Assembly (NCBI GenBank): GCA_947629785.1
Contig: CANRFB010000012.1
Span: 1-53,296, forward strand
Source of the DNA: an uncultured Clostridia bacterium
Lineage (GTDB): Bacteria > Bacillota > Clostridia > Oscillospirales > Ruminococcaceae
Direction: 5' to 3'
DNA: 53,296 nucleotides
Shown here: positions 32,882 through 41,985 of the stretch, piece after piece
How the letters are laid out: the number at the start of each line of letters is the position of its first letter
Numbering within the stretch: the first letter of the stretch is position 1
Notes under the pieces: generated by a model
The model's database searches: none
What the model was told of the DNA's origin: nothing
The model's input: the letters and a program-made list of their open reading frames with translations, nothing else
Translations under genes and position numbers: made by a program

Positions 32882-33034
32882 CTATTGCTGATTATTGTCA
32901 CTTTTGCTTAAATATTTGTTTATTTTATTCTTAATACGCTTGCGTAAATGCACTTCTGATATACCCATTTGATCGGCGATAACTTTCTTATCTGTTCCGG
33001 CTATGTAATAATTCAGCAGTTTCAGATTTGCCAT
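32882..33034 (-). CDS. 50-aa HTH protein resembling sigma region 4
   Basis: A short gene starting MANLKLLNYYIAGTDKKV, with AAAGGAG 7 nt before the ATG. The core DKKVIADQMGISEVHLRKRI is a helix-turn-helix like sigma-70 region 4, and a basic tail follows. No region 2 is present. It could be a stripped-down sigma factor, a co-regulator or the remnant of a complete sigma gene. It is the first gene before the DUF4367 protein. Confidence 0.6.
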   Translation of the reverse strand: MANLKLLNYYIAGTDKKVIADQMGISEVHLRKRIKNKINKYLSKSDNNQQ

Positions 33035-33237
33035 TTGAAAACTCCTTTTCGATTGATAAGTATATTTTACCACATATTTATAAAAAAATAAAGTCTCCTT
33101 AAAAATCATTTAGTGATTTATTGCTTTTAAATGATAAAAGCGCAAAAATTGCTATAATGGAATTAACAATAAAGTTTTCACTATTTGATTAATTTTGTAA
33201 AATTAAGATGATACTGTAGAATTTTACAATATAACCA

Positions 33238-33266
33238 TTGACAATATTGTTTAAATATGGTATAAT
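33238..33266 (+). promoter_or_regulatory. Promoter of the CHASE2-cyclase/FecR unit
   Basis: TTGACA (33238-33243) and TATAAT (33261-33266) have a 17-bp spacer, ending 38 bp before the start codon. Confidence 0.85.
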
Positions 33267-33304
33267 AAAATGGTTTATATTCATTTTTTGTAAGAGGCGG
33301 TCCT

Positions 33305-35179
33305 ATGAACGAAAAAAGAGAGTTCATAAAAACAACGATCATTTCGATAATTTTTGCCGCTGCTGCGTTTGCTGCGGTGTGGTCCGGTCTCATTTCCGAA
33401 GCGGACAAGGCTGCTGAAGATATTCTGTATCATCACCCTGATGGTACTTCCGCAAAAATCAAGATAATTAAGATAGACGAACAGGCAATGAGCGAACTCG
33501 GCGATTACGAGAACTGGGACAGGGGGATTTACGCCGATCTGATGGAAAAACTCTGTGTTTCCGATGATGTTAAGCCCGCAGTCATAGGTTTTGATATGCT
33601 TTTTGGCAACGACAGCGGCAGCAATGAGGATAAACGTTTTGCGGAAGCCTGCAAAAAGCACGGAAATGTGGTGTGCGCTTTCAGTTACGTTTTTGAACGT
33701 GAACTTGTTTCCGATGATGATGGAAACGTAAAAGTTGACAGTCTTTCCGCTGTGGATACTGTAAAACCTTATCCTGCACTTTTTGATGTTACAAGCCATG
33801 GATTTGCCAATGCGCTTATGGATAACGATGACGGCTTTATAAGGAGTTCATTTCTGTACTTCCCGCCAGAACCGTCAGATAATGATACGATCGAATTCAG
33901 TTTTAACACCGAAATTTATAAGGAATACGCGGGAATAAATGATTTTGTCCCCACATTCCCCTATAATATGGGAAAAGCAACTTATGCTTTCCGATATAGC
34001 GGTAAAAGCGGAGATTACGAAAATATTTCCATTTCTGACGTCATAAACGGACGTGTGCCTGCGGAAGCTTTTGACGATTGCATAGTTCTTGTGGGGGCTT
34101 ATGCGGCGGGAATGATGGACGCATATTACGTTCCCGTGGACAGAAGTCAGCAGATGTACGGCGTGGAAATTCATGCCAACGCAGTACAGGCGCTTCTGGA
34201 AGGAAAATACATATATAGTGTTCCCACGTGGCTTTCGGCTGCCGTGGCGGCGATAATTGTTTTCGCGCTGTCGTTCTGCTGCTATAATATTTCGGTGGGA
34301 AAAGTCGTTGCAATATGCCTTTCGACAGCCGCTGTAAAGACCATAGCAGGATATTTTATTTTCAGTGGGATATTTACCGGCATAGGATATTCCGGTAATG
34401 TGCTTATCACGCCGATATTTTCCGTTATAGTAATGATATACTATACGGCGGTGCATTACTACAGGGCAAGTTCCGCAAAGAGAAAAATTGAACGCGCTTT
34501 CATGAAATACGTTGCTCCGCAGGTAGTAAAGGAAATAGCCGGTAAAGGCACTTACGAACTTTACCTCGGCGGGGAAGCAAGGGATATTGCCGTTCTGTTT
34601 GTTGATATACGCGGCTTCACGTCACTTTCGGAAAATCTTGAACCTAAACAGATAGTTGAAGTCCTGAATTCATACTTCAAACTTGTTACAGGCTGTGTTT
34701 TCAAATACGGCGGCACTCTTGACAAATTTATAGGTGACGCAGCAATGGCATTCTTCAATGCCCCGTTTGATTCGGAGGACTATATTTACAAAGCCGTCTG
34801 TACGGCAATGGACATTGTAAAAGGCGGAGAAACTCTGGAAAAAGAACTTCAAGAGCGTTTCGGGAAAAGCATAGGTTTCGGCGTTGGTGTGACCTGCGGA
34901 TCTGCTGTCGTAGGAAATATCGGCTGCGATTTCAGAATGGATTACACGGCTATCGGCGATACGGTAAACACCGCCGAACGATTGGAAGCCAACGCCCCGA
35001 AAGGCACTGTTTACATAAGTAATGATGTTTACAGACATTTAAAAGAACGTATTACCGTTGACGAAGTGGGAGAGATACCTCTTAAAGGCAAATCAAAAAG
35101 CGTATTTGTCTATTCGGTCACAGACATCAAGACCGATGAAACGGATCCGGCAGGTGCTGAACTGTCCGTATCGGAATAA
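33305..35179 (+). CDS. CHASE2-domain adenylate cyclase (class III)
   Basis: A 624-aa membrane protein. One helix near residues 8-26 leads into an extracellular CHASE2 sensor domain (about 30-300). Three helices (about 308-388) then lead to a class III cyclase domain (about 420-600). Metal ligands are Asp434 (FVDIRGFT) and Asp478 (KFIGD). Adenine-specifying Lys474 and Asp546 and catalytic Asn555 and Arg559 (TVNTAERL) are all present, so cAMP synthesis is expected. CHASE2 is a known extracellular sensory module paired with cyclases, kinases and FecR proteins. The start is an ATG after AGAGGCGG. The next gene begins 23 bp downstream and encodes the FecR protein. Confidence 0.92.
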   Translation: MNEKREFIKTTIISIIFAAAAFAAVWSGLISEADKAAEDILYHHPDGTSAKIKIIKIDEQAMSELGDYENWDRGIYADLMEKLCVSDDVKPAVIGFDMLFGNDSGSNEDKRFAEACKKHGNVVCAFSYVFERELVSDDDGNVKVDSLSAVDTVKPYPALFDVTSHGFANALMDNDDGFIRSSFLYFPPEPSDNDTIEFSFNTEIYKEYAGINDFVPTFPYNMGKATYAFRYSGKSGDYENISISDVINGRVPAEAFDDCIVLVGAYAAGMMDAYYVPVDRSQQMYGVEIHANAVQALLEGKYIYSVPTWLSAAVAAIIVFALSFCCYNISVGKVVAICLSTAAVKTIAGYFIFSGIFTGIGYSGNVLITPIFSVIVMIYYTAVHYYRASSAKRKIERAFMKYVAPQVVKEIAGKGTYELYLGGEARDIAVLFVDIRGFTSLSENLEPKQIVEVLNSYFKLVTGCVFKYGGTLDKFIGDAAMAFFNAPFDSEDYIYKAVCTAMDIVKGGETLEKELQERFGKSIGFGVGVTCGSAVVGNIGCDFRMDYTAIGDTVNTAERLEANAPKGTVYISNDVYRHLKERITVDEVGEIPLKGKSKSVFVYSVTDIKTDETDPAGAELSVSE

Positions 35180-35202
35180 TTTCAGGAAAGGTGATAACTG
35201 CT

Positions 35203-38200
35203 ATGGGTAATTTTATTAAAACGACAAAGGGGAAAATAATTATTGCCGCAGCTGCTTTGCTGCTGATACTGATCGCGATACTTCTGTTTTTTGTAGTTAA
35301 CTCCGAAAGAGGGTACCGGAACATAAGCGTTTCTGAAATAGTCGGAAATGTTATGACAGAAAATAACGGAAAGAAGTACGAGGCATATAAGAATATGCGC
35401 CTTGAGGGCGGATATATTCTTACCACAGATACGGACAGCTACACAAGAATGACGCTTGATGAGGACAAGTATGTAAAGCTTGAACAGCTAAGCTGTGCAA
35501 AATTCGAGGATCTCGGAAACAAAAACAAGCGCCGTACCGTTATCCGTCTGGAAAGCGGCGTTCTTACAAACGAACTTGTTTCTCCGCTGAGAGAAGATGA
35601 AAGTTATGTAATAAATACTCCTAATGCGGTGCTTGCAGTCAGGGGAACATTTTTCCGTGTAGAAGTAAGATTTGACGAAAACGGCGAAGCATACACATAT
35701 GTATATACATACGGCGGTTCCGTGGCTTGCAAACGTGTACTTCCGGACGGCACTATAGTTGACGAAGAGGTAATTGTTGAAGCGGGATATAAAGCCTGCA
35801 TAAAAATGGACGAGATCATCACGGTATATATTGAAGAAAATTTCGAGGATAACCATGACGACACCGATCCCATAGACATTTCCGAAATAAGCGACAGCGA
35901 TCTTGTGGATATTTACAACGCTTCAAAGCACGGACATGAAATGTACGCCGATACGTTGTTTTTCTGGGAAGAAATCGTCAGAAGAGGCATAGATGTAAGA
36001 CAGTACACATCCGTTTATGACGGAAATCCCGTAGAACCCTATGAAATTATATCCGAAGAAGAAACAAGCGTTTCCGAGGAGGAGCCCGATGAGACGGACA
36101 ATTCCGAAGCCGAGACCGACAGCGACACTCAAAGCGCAGAGGGCGGAACTGATGATAACGCTTCGGACAGCGCGGACGGAAATTCTGGAAACGGCTCGGA
36201 ATACGTTCCCGAAAATGGCGGGAACGACAGCGTAATTCCCTATAATAACAGCAATATCAACGGAACAGGCGGCTCAAACGGAACAGGCGGAAGTCCGGAC
36301 GTTTCATATAATAACAATAATAACGGCGGAAGCGGAGACAATTTCCGGAATTCGGATATTGACAATAAAAATGACGGCAAAACCGACAGCAGCACCGACG
36401 AGAATGATAAAAACAACAATGATAGCAACAAAAACGGCAAGAATAACAATAAGAGCGGCAAAGATAACAACAAAAATAATAAGAATAACGATAAGAATGA
36501 CAAAGGCAGCGACAACATTGATAATGATGAAAACACAAGCAATGACATAGGAAATAACAACAATGACGGAGAAACCACTCCCGACAACAACGTGCAGTTC
36601 GGCGGAAATACCAACATAACCACCGGCAATGAAACCACCGGCAATACTCAATACAGCAATATAACACTTTATATTGATGACGGCCCTATTGCCATTACAG
36701 AATCAGGCTATGGATATTATAGCAAAGTGGAAAGCGGCTATTCAGCTGCTATAACTGCTTTCAAAGGTGATTACATAATTACCCAAAGAGACAGAAGTAA
36801 GAAAGCAGATGCGTTTATTGAAGTTTCCGGAGGAACGCATAATATTACTTTAGATGGTATTAATATTGATTCTTCAGATAATGACGCATTATTTGTTTTA
36901 TCCGATGCGGTCGTTAATCTTAAAGGCAGCGAAAAGGAAAATATAATTTCAGCCAAAGACGGCAATTACGGCATTTATAATCTCGGAACGTTGAATGTCA
37001 GCGGCGGCAAATTCACCGTAAATACCGGAGACGGCAGGACAGGATTTTTCAATAACAGCGGCACGGTCAGCATAAACGGCGGCTGCTTTGAGATCAGCGG
37101 CGAGGAATACGATATTTTCACTCAGGTCGGCACATTCAATGTGAACGGCGGATCTTTGCGGGCTGTCAACGGCAAGGTAAACGGGATCATAACCAATTCC
37201 TACGGCGACGATCTTGCGTGTTCGGTATATGATCATTTCCCGACAGCAGAAGAACGGACATATGCAAGTTCCGACGGAATGACTCGCGTTTACAGCGTCA
37301 CGTCCGGAGACGCGGCTTCCGATGGAAATTACTACATATGGCTGCCCGAAGGTGAAGGCATTCCAATAAACGAGGTAAACTTCCCTGACGAGAAGTTCAG
37401 AAATTATGTTTCAAGTTATTTTGACAAAAACAAGAACGGATACCTTTCAGATAGTGAAAGAAAATCAGTAAGAAGTATAGATGTAAATCGCTATGGTCTT
37501 TCATCACTTAAAGGCATTGAATATTTTGAAGATATTAAAGGACTGTATTGTGGATATAATTACGGTATAAAAGACCTTGATATAAGCAAAAATACAGTGC
37601 TGTCTACTGTATATTGCGTAGGTACAGGTATAAACAGTCTTGATCTGAGCAATAATACAGCTTTAACGTCTTTAGAGTGCAATTCCACAAACATAGCAGA
37701 CCTTGATCTAAAAAATAATACCGCTTTGACATATCTGAATTGCGGCAGTACAGATATAACAGAACTTGATATAAACAATAATACATCTCTAAAAGAATTA
37801 TCCTGTTACGGAACAGATATTACCAAACTTGATCTGAGCAAAAATACGGCTTTGACATATCTGAATTGCAGAAATAATTCCAAATTAACAGATCTTGATA
37901 TAAGCGTAAATACAGCCTTGACAAATCTGGATTGCAGAAATAATTCCCAATTAACAGATCTCGATATAAGCGAAAATACAGCCTTGACAGATCTGGATTG
38001 CAGTTATACCGGTTTGACCGACCTTAATGTAAACAGCAATATCGCTTTGCAATATTTAGATTGCAGCAATACCGATATAGTAAGCCTTGACGTAAGCAAA
38101 AATGCAGATTTGAGATCTTTATATTGCGGAAATACAGATATAACAAGTCTTGATTTAAGCAGCAATACAGCTTTGAAAACCATGAGCTGCAGATATACCG

Positions 38201-40209
38201 GCATAACAAGCCTTGATGTGAGCAACAATAAGGATCTGGTTTACTTATATTGTTATAATTGTAATCTTGCCTGCATTGATGTAAGCAGCAATACTAACAT
38301 TTTAACTCTTTCAGCAGACGACAACGAACGCTCCGTAACCGTAACCGACGGCGAATTTGATACCAAAACAATTGAGGGATTTGACTTTACAAAAGTTACC
38401 GATCTTAAAAATGCAGTCATGGACGGAAACGGCGTTTTAAGCGGAATTGAAGATGACAGCGTAATTACTTATACTTACGACTGCGGTCAGGATAGAACGG
38501 TGACATTTACTTTAGTTCCCGATGAGAACAGCACGTTTGCACACGATGGCATTAAGATCAATGCCATAAACTTTCCCGACAGCAAGTTTATGGAGTATGT
38601 TTCCACAAACTTTGATACTGACAGTGACGGATATCTCTCGGATAGTGAGATCGCGGCGGCAACGAAAATTGATGTTGGTGGTACCGATTCGGCTGATGGC
38701 GGAATTACATCATTGCAAGGTGTTGAGTATTTTGAAGATCTGAATGTACTTAGCTGCGATCACAATAGTGGACTGACAAGCCTTGATGTAAGCAGCAATA
38801 CTGCTTTAAAATATCTGGATTGCGACAACACTAATATAACAGATCTTGATGTAAGCAACAATACGGATCTGATATATTTATATTGTGACTATACTAAAAT
38901 AGCAGATCTGGATATAAGCGGAAATACGGCTTTGACATATTTGAGCTGCTTCAATACTCGTATAACAGAACTTGATGTAAGCAGAAACACAGCATTGAAA
39001 GAATTGAGTTGTCTAAGCACTGAGATAACAAGCCTTGATGTAAGCAACAATACAGCTTTGGAAAAATTGGATTGCAGTTATAATCAGATATCAGTTCTTG
39101 ATGTAAGCAGAAACACAGCATTGAAAGAATTAAGATGTCAAAATACGCAGATAACAAGTCTTAATTTGAACAGTAATACGGCTTTGACATATTTATTGTG
39201 CTACGATACTGATATAACAGATCTTGATGTAAGCAAAAGTACAGCTTTAATAGAAATAGAATGTAACAATACTAATATAACAAGTCTTAATGTAAGCAAC
39301 AATGTGGCTTTGAAATATCTGGTTTGCCACCATACTAATCTGACAGAACTTGATTTAAGCAGCAATAAGGATCTAATAACTGTACAATGTTCTTTTTGTA
39401 ACCTTGCTTATATTGATCTTAGCAATAATCTCCAATTAGCTACATCTTACGCCGGAGACAACATACACAGTATATCCCTTGATCCTCTGGGACAATTTGA
39501 TGTACACTCCATACGCGGAATGGATCCAAGCAAAATATCTGACGTCAGCGGTGCAGATTACGACAGCACGACCGGAATATTCAGCAATTTTACCGGCGAC
39601 TCGGTTTCATACACATATGACTGCGGTCGTGGCGGAGCGGCAATATTCACTCTTAAAACCACAGGCACAATAATGCTTGACAAGAGCAAATATGTTGAGG
39701 ATCTTTCCGACAGGCTTGTAATTATCCCGGGCGTTAATGACGGCTCGGAGGACCCCGATTCCGGAACGACCGGCGGCTACCATGACGACAGAGTTCCTGA
39801 TGAAAACAAGCTGGTAATTATCCCGGGCGTCAATGACGGCACGGAAGAAAGCGCTACAGTTCCCGAGGGTGAAGAAACCGCCATTCTCGAGGGCGAAGTT
39901 ACTACTGTTCCGGAGGGTGAGGAGACCACCGTTCCGGAGGGTGAGGAGACCACCGTTCCGGAGGGCGAAGTTACTGCTGTTCCGGAAAGTGAAGAAACCA
40001 CCGTTCCGGAGGGCGAAGTTACTACTGTTCCCGAGGGCGAGGAAACTGCGGAAAGTTCTGTTACGGAAGTTATAATGTCCACAGCGGCTATGGCTCTGGC
40101 GGCGGTCATCAGGTCGGAAATAATGCTTTCCGTAATTCTGAAATTTTTCGTAACAACATTGTTTGCAGCACCTATGAAACTGATATTAATAATTTTTGGA
40201 GGTAAGTAA
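35203..40209 (+). CDS. Giant FecR-domain leucine-rich-repeat surface protein
   Basis: A 1668-aa protein. One transmembrane helix (about residues 8-30) is followed by a FecR domain (about 90-200), an Asp/Asn/Ser-rich linker (about 280-485) and a beta-helix-like region (about 490-680). Two blocks follow, each with an EF-hand-like lead (FDKNKNGYLSDSE, FDTDSDGYLSDSE) and 11-12 LRRs of 21 residues with the pattern LxxLDxSxNTALxxLxC (about 787-1046 and 1188-1423). Eight VPEGExT repeats (1553-1616) and a hydrophobic end complete it. FecR domains usually relay envelope signals; LRRs bind proteins. The start is ATG 35203 after AAAGGTG. It lies between the cyclase and a ligase-like gene. The C-terminal frame is discussed in the findings. 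Confidence 0.85.
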   Translation: MGNFIKTTKGKIIIAAAALLLILIAILLFFVVNSERGYRNISVSEIVGNVMTENNGKKYEAYKNMRLEGGYILTTDTDSYTRMTLDEDKYVKLEQLSCAKFEDLGNKNKRRTVIRLESGVLTNELVSPLREDESYVINTPNAVLAVRGTFFRVEVRFDENGEAYTYVYTYGGSVACKRVLPDGTIVDEEVIVEAGYKACIKMDEIITVYIEENFEDNHDDTDPIDISEISDSDLVDIYNASKHGHEMYADTLFFWEEIVRRGIDVRQYTSVYDGNPVEPYEIISEEETSVSEEEPDETDNSEAETDSDTQSAEGGTDDNASDSADGNSGNGSEYVPENGGNDSVIPYNNSNINGTGGSNGTGGSPDVSYNNNNNGGSGDNFRNSDIDNKNDGKTDSSTDENDKNNNDSNKNGKNNNKSGKDNNKNNKNNDKNDKGSDNIDNDENTSNDIGNNNNDGETTPDNNVQFGGNTNITTGNETTGNTQYSNITLYIDDGPIAITESGYGYYSKVESGYSAAITAFKGDYIITQRDRSKKADAFIEVSGGTHNITLDGINIDSSDNDALFVLSDAVVNLKGSEKENIISAKDGNYGIYNLGTLNVSGGKFTVNTGDGRTGFFNNSGTVSINGGCFEISGEEYDIFTQVGTFNVNGGSLRAVNGKVNGIITNSYGDDLACSVYDHFPTAEERTYASSDGMTRVYSVTSGDAASDGNYYIWLPEGEGIPINEVNFPDEKFRNYVSSYFDKNKNGYLSDSERKSVRSIDVNRYGLSSLKGIEYFEDIKGLYCGYNYGIKDLDISKNTVLSTVYCVGTGINSLDLSNNTALTSLECNSTNIADLDLKNNTALTYLNCGSTDITELDINNNTSLKELSCYGTDITKLDLSKNTALTYLNCRNNSKLTDLDISVNTALTNLDCRNNSQLTDLDISENTALTDLDCSYTGLTDLNVNSNIALQYLDCSNTDIVSLDVSKNADLRSLYCGNTDITSLDLSSNTALKTMSCRYTGITSLDVSNNKDLVYLYCYNCNLACIDVSSNTNILTLSADDNERSVTVTDGEFDTKTIEGFDFTKVTDLKNAVMDGNGVLSGIEDDSVITYTYDCGQDRTVTFTLVPDENSTFAHDGIKINAINFPDSKFMEYVSTNFDTDSDGYLSDSEIAAATKIDVGGTDSADGGITSLQGVEYFEDLNVLSCDHNSGLTSLDVSSNTALKYLDCDNTNITDLDVSNNTDLIYLYCDYTKIADLDISGNTALTYLSCFNTRITELDVSRNTALKELSCLSTEITSLDVSNNTALEKLDCSYNQISVLDVSRNTALKELRCQNTQITSLNLNSNTALTYLLCYDTDITDLDVSKSTALIEIECNNTNITSLNVSNNVALKYLVCHHTNLTELDLSSNKDLITVQCSFCNLAYIDLSNNLQLATSYAGDNIHSISLDPLGQFDVHSIRGMDPSKISDVSGADYDSTTGIFSNFTGDSVSYTYDCGRGGAAIFTLKTTGTIMLDKSKYVEDLSDRLVIIPGVNDGSEDPDSGTTGGYHDDRVPDENKLVIIPGVNDGTEESATVPEGEETAILEGEVTTVPEGEETTVPEGEETTVPEGEVTAVPESEETTVPEGEVTTVPEGEETAESSVTEVIMSTAAMALAAVIRSEIMLSVILKFFVTTLFAAPMKLILIIFGGK
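37561..39470 (+). repeat. Two blocks of 63-bp LRR-coding tandem repeats
   Basis: About 12 units lie at 37561-38340 and about 11 at 38766-39470, each encoding 21 residues with a conserved LDxSxNTAL core. The two blocks share their lead sequence, so a larger duplication of about 1.2 kb also happened. Confidence 0.8.
39859..40050 (+). repeat. Eight 24-bp repeats encoding VPEGExTx
   Basis: 192 bp of near-identical units such as GTTCCGGAGGGTGAGGAGAC. The protein product is an acidic, Pro/Thr-rich stalk. The repeats are prone to slippage. Confidence 0.85.
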
Positions 40210-40286
40210 TATGATGAAAACGGCAGGAGATTTTTCGGGAAAATGACTATATCTGATAATTCTTCCGGAGAAAGTGAAAAATAATT

Positions 40287-41969
40287 ATGAATATTAAAAT
40301 TAAGAATATAAAAATTGATTATATAGAAATTTTCCTGATAATATCTCTTTTTGCCGTTGGAATATTTCACGAATTTCTCTCCTGTATCGTATCTTTGATC
40401 TTATGTATTTATATTGCAATACTTTCCGGAAAAAACGGCGGGGCAAAATTTACAGTCGGGCTTGGCAGTTCTGCAATTGCAGCGATAGTAATTTTTTACG
40501 GGATAAGCGAATTATGGGCAATAGACAGAGGAACGGCTTTTATAGGATCTTTGAAATTTCTGCCGCTGCTGTTATTTTCTGTTGTTCTTATGCAGTCCGA
40601 TACATCTCCGGAAAAGTATCTTGGAATAATTCCGATAACTGCCGTTTCCATGACTGTAATATCATTTCTGCTGTCGCTTATTCCGATTTTGCGGAGAATA
40701 TTTATTCCTGCTGACAGGCTTGCGGGTTTTTTTGAATATTCAAATACATATGCGTTATTTGCGCTGCTGGGATCTATTATTTCCGTTACAAAAGAAAGGA
40801 TAAAAGCTGCCGATATAATTTTTGCACTGATACTTCTTGCGGGAATATTCCTTTCGGGAAGCAGGACCGTATTTGCATTAACGATCGTTTCGGCAATTGC
40901 AGTACTTATATTCCATAAAAATAAAAAGCTGAAACTATTCATTTCCGGAATAATTTTATTATCAATAATTTCGGCGGCATTGTATGCGTTTATCAGCGGA
41001 AATTTTGAAACAACAGGAAGATTTCTTACATCATCGTTTACCGAAAGCACGTTTGTCGGAAGAATACTTTATTTTTACGATGCGCTCCCTGTAATTCTGC
41101 ATCACCCGTTCGGGCTGGGGTATGAAGGATATTATTATTTACAGACAAGTTTTCAAAGCGGCGTTTACAGTGTACGGTACATTCATAACGATTTTTTGCA
41201 GCTTATGCTCGATGTAGGTTTTATACCTGCAATTGCGCTTATTGCGGCAATTCTTCATGCGTTTTTCAAAAAAGGAACGAGTCTGAGAAAACGCCTGTTA
41301 TTGTTTGTAATATCGGCGCACAGCTGTTTTGATTTTGATCTGCAATTTATTGCAATATTTATGGTATTGATATTGCTGCTTGATGTAAACTGCGGAAAGG
41401 CAATAAAAATTCCCGCTGCCGTATGTAATACAATATATACGGCATTGGGCTGCATTTCGATATATATGGGAATTTCACTTACCGGCGCTTTTCTGGGAAA
41501 TTACCGTCTTTCCTATGCGCTTTATCCGTGGAATACCGATGTTAATATAAATTTGCTTATGCAGGACACGGACGCCGAAAGCATGGATATTGACGCTGAC
41601 AGGATCATTTCACAAAATAAATATGTGCCCATCGCATATTCTGCAAAGGCAGAAGCTGCATATTCGCGGGGAAATTTTGCGGAAATGATGGAATATAAAG
41701 ATAAGGCGATCAGGCTTTCCCCATTTGATCACGAAGAATACATAGATTACATTTACAAACTTCTTACCGGCGCTGAACTTTATAAGCAAGCCGGAGATAC
41801 ATACAGTTCGGAAATATGTATGCAAAAAGCGTTTGCAGTGCTGGATAATTTTTATTCGCAGGAAGATAAACTCAGCCGCCTCGGAAAAATGATAGACGAT
41901 CAGCCCGTTACGGAAGTTCCTCCGGAACTTCAGGAATTTTCAGAAGAATACAAAAAAGCCGCCGGATAA
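40287..41969 (+). CDS. O-antigen ligase/polymerase-like membrane protein with C-terminal TPR-like tail
   Basis: A 560-aa protein with about 10-12 transmembrane helices. A large loop carries the Wzy_C/WaaL-type stretch HPFGLGYEGYYYLQTSF followed by YIHNDFLQLMLDVGF, whose His and Asp match the family's conserved loop. The soluble tail (about 430-560) contains helix pairs like TPR (PIAYSAKAEAAYSRGNF). Such enzymes transfer lipid-linked glycans to acceptors, or glycosylate proteins. The neighbouring FecR-LRR protein, rich in Thr/Ser/Asn, is a possible substrate; this is an inference. The ATG follows GGAGAAAGTG, and 77 bp separate it from the FecR gene. Confidence 0.82.
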   Translation: MNIKIKNIKIDYIEIFLIISLFAVGIFHEFLSCIVSLILCIYIAILSGKNGGAKFTVGLGSSAIAAIVIFYGISELWAIDRGTAFIGSLKFLPLLLFSVVLMQSDTSPEKYLGIIPITAVSMTVISFLLSLIPILRRIFIPADRLAGFFEYSNTYALFALLGSIISVTKERIKAADIIFALILLAGIFLSGSRTVFALTIVSAIAVLIFHKNKKLKLFISGIILLSIISAALYAFISGNFETTGRFLTSSFTESTFVGRILYFYDALPVILHHPFGLGYEGYYYLQTSFQSGVYSVRYIHNDFLQLMLDVGFIPAIALIAAILHAFFKKGTSLRKRLLLFVISAHSCFDFDLQFIAIFMVLILLLDVNCGKAIKIPAAVCNTIYTALGCISIYMGISLTGAFLGNYRLSYALYPWNTDVNINLLMQDTDAESMDIDADRIISQNKYVPIAYSAKAEAAYSRGNFAEMMEYKDKAIRLSPFDHEEYIDYIYKLLTGAELYKQAGDTYSSEICMQKAFAVLDNFYSQEDKLSRLGKMIDDQPVTEVPPELQEFSEEYKKAAG

Positions 41970-41985
41970 TTCCGACGGCTTCTTT
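41952..41985. terminator. Bidirectional terminator between ligase and RCC1-dockerin genes
   Basis: AAGCCGCCGG (41956-41965) pairs with 41972-41981 with one mismatch around ATAATT. T-rich DNA follows on the plus strand and an A-run precedes it. Confidence 0.85.

Noticed and set aside
39777-40370. Minus-strand 197-codon frame over the 24-bp repeats
   Set aside because: It is a low-complexity product of the repeat on the reverse strand, spanning the ligase start.
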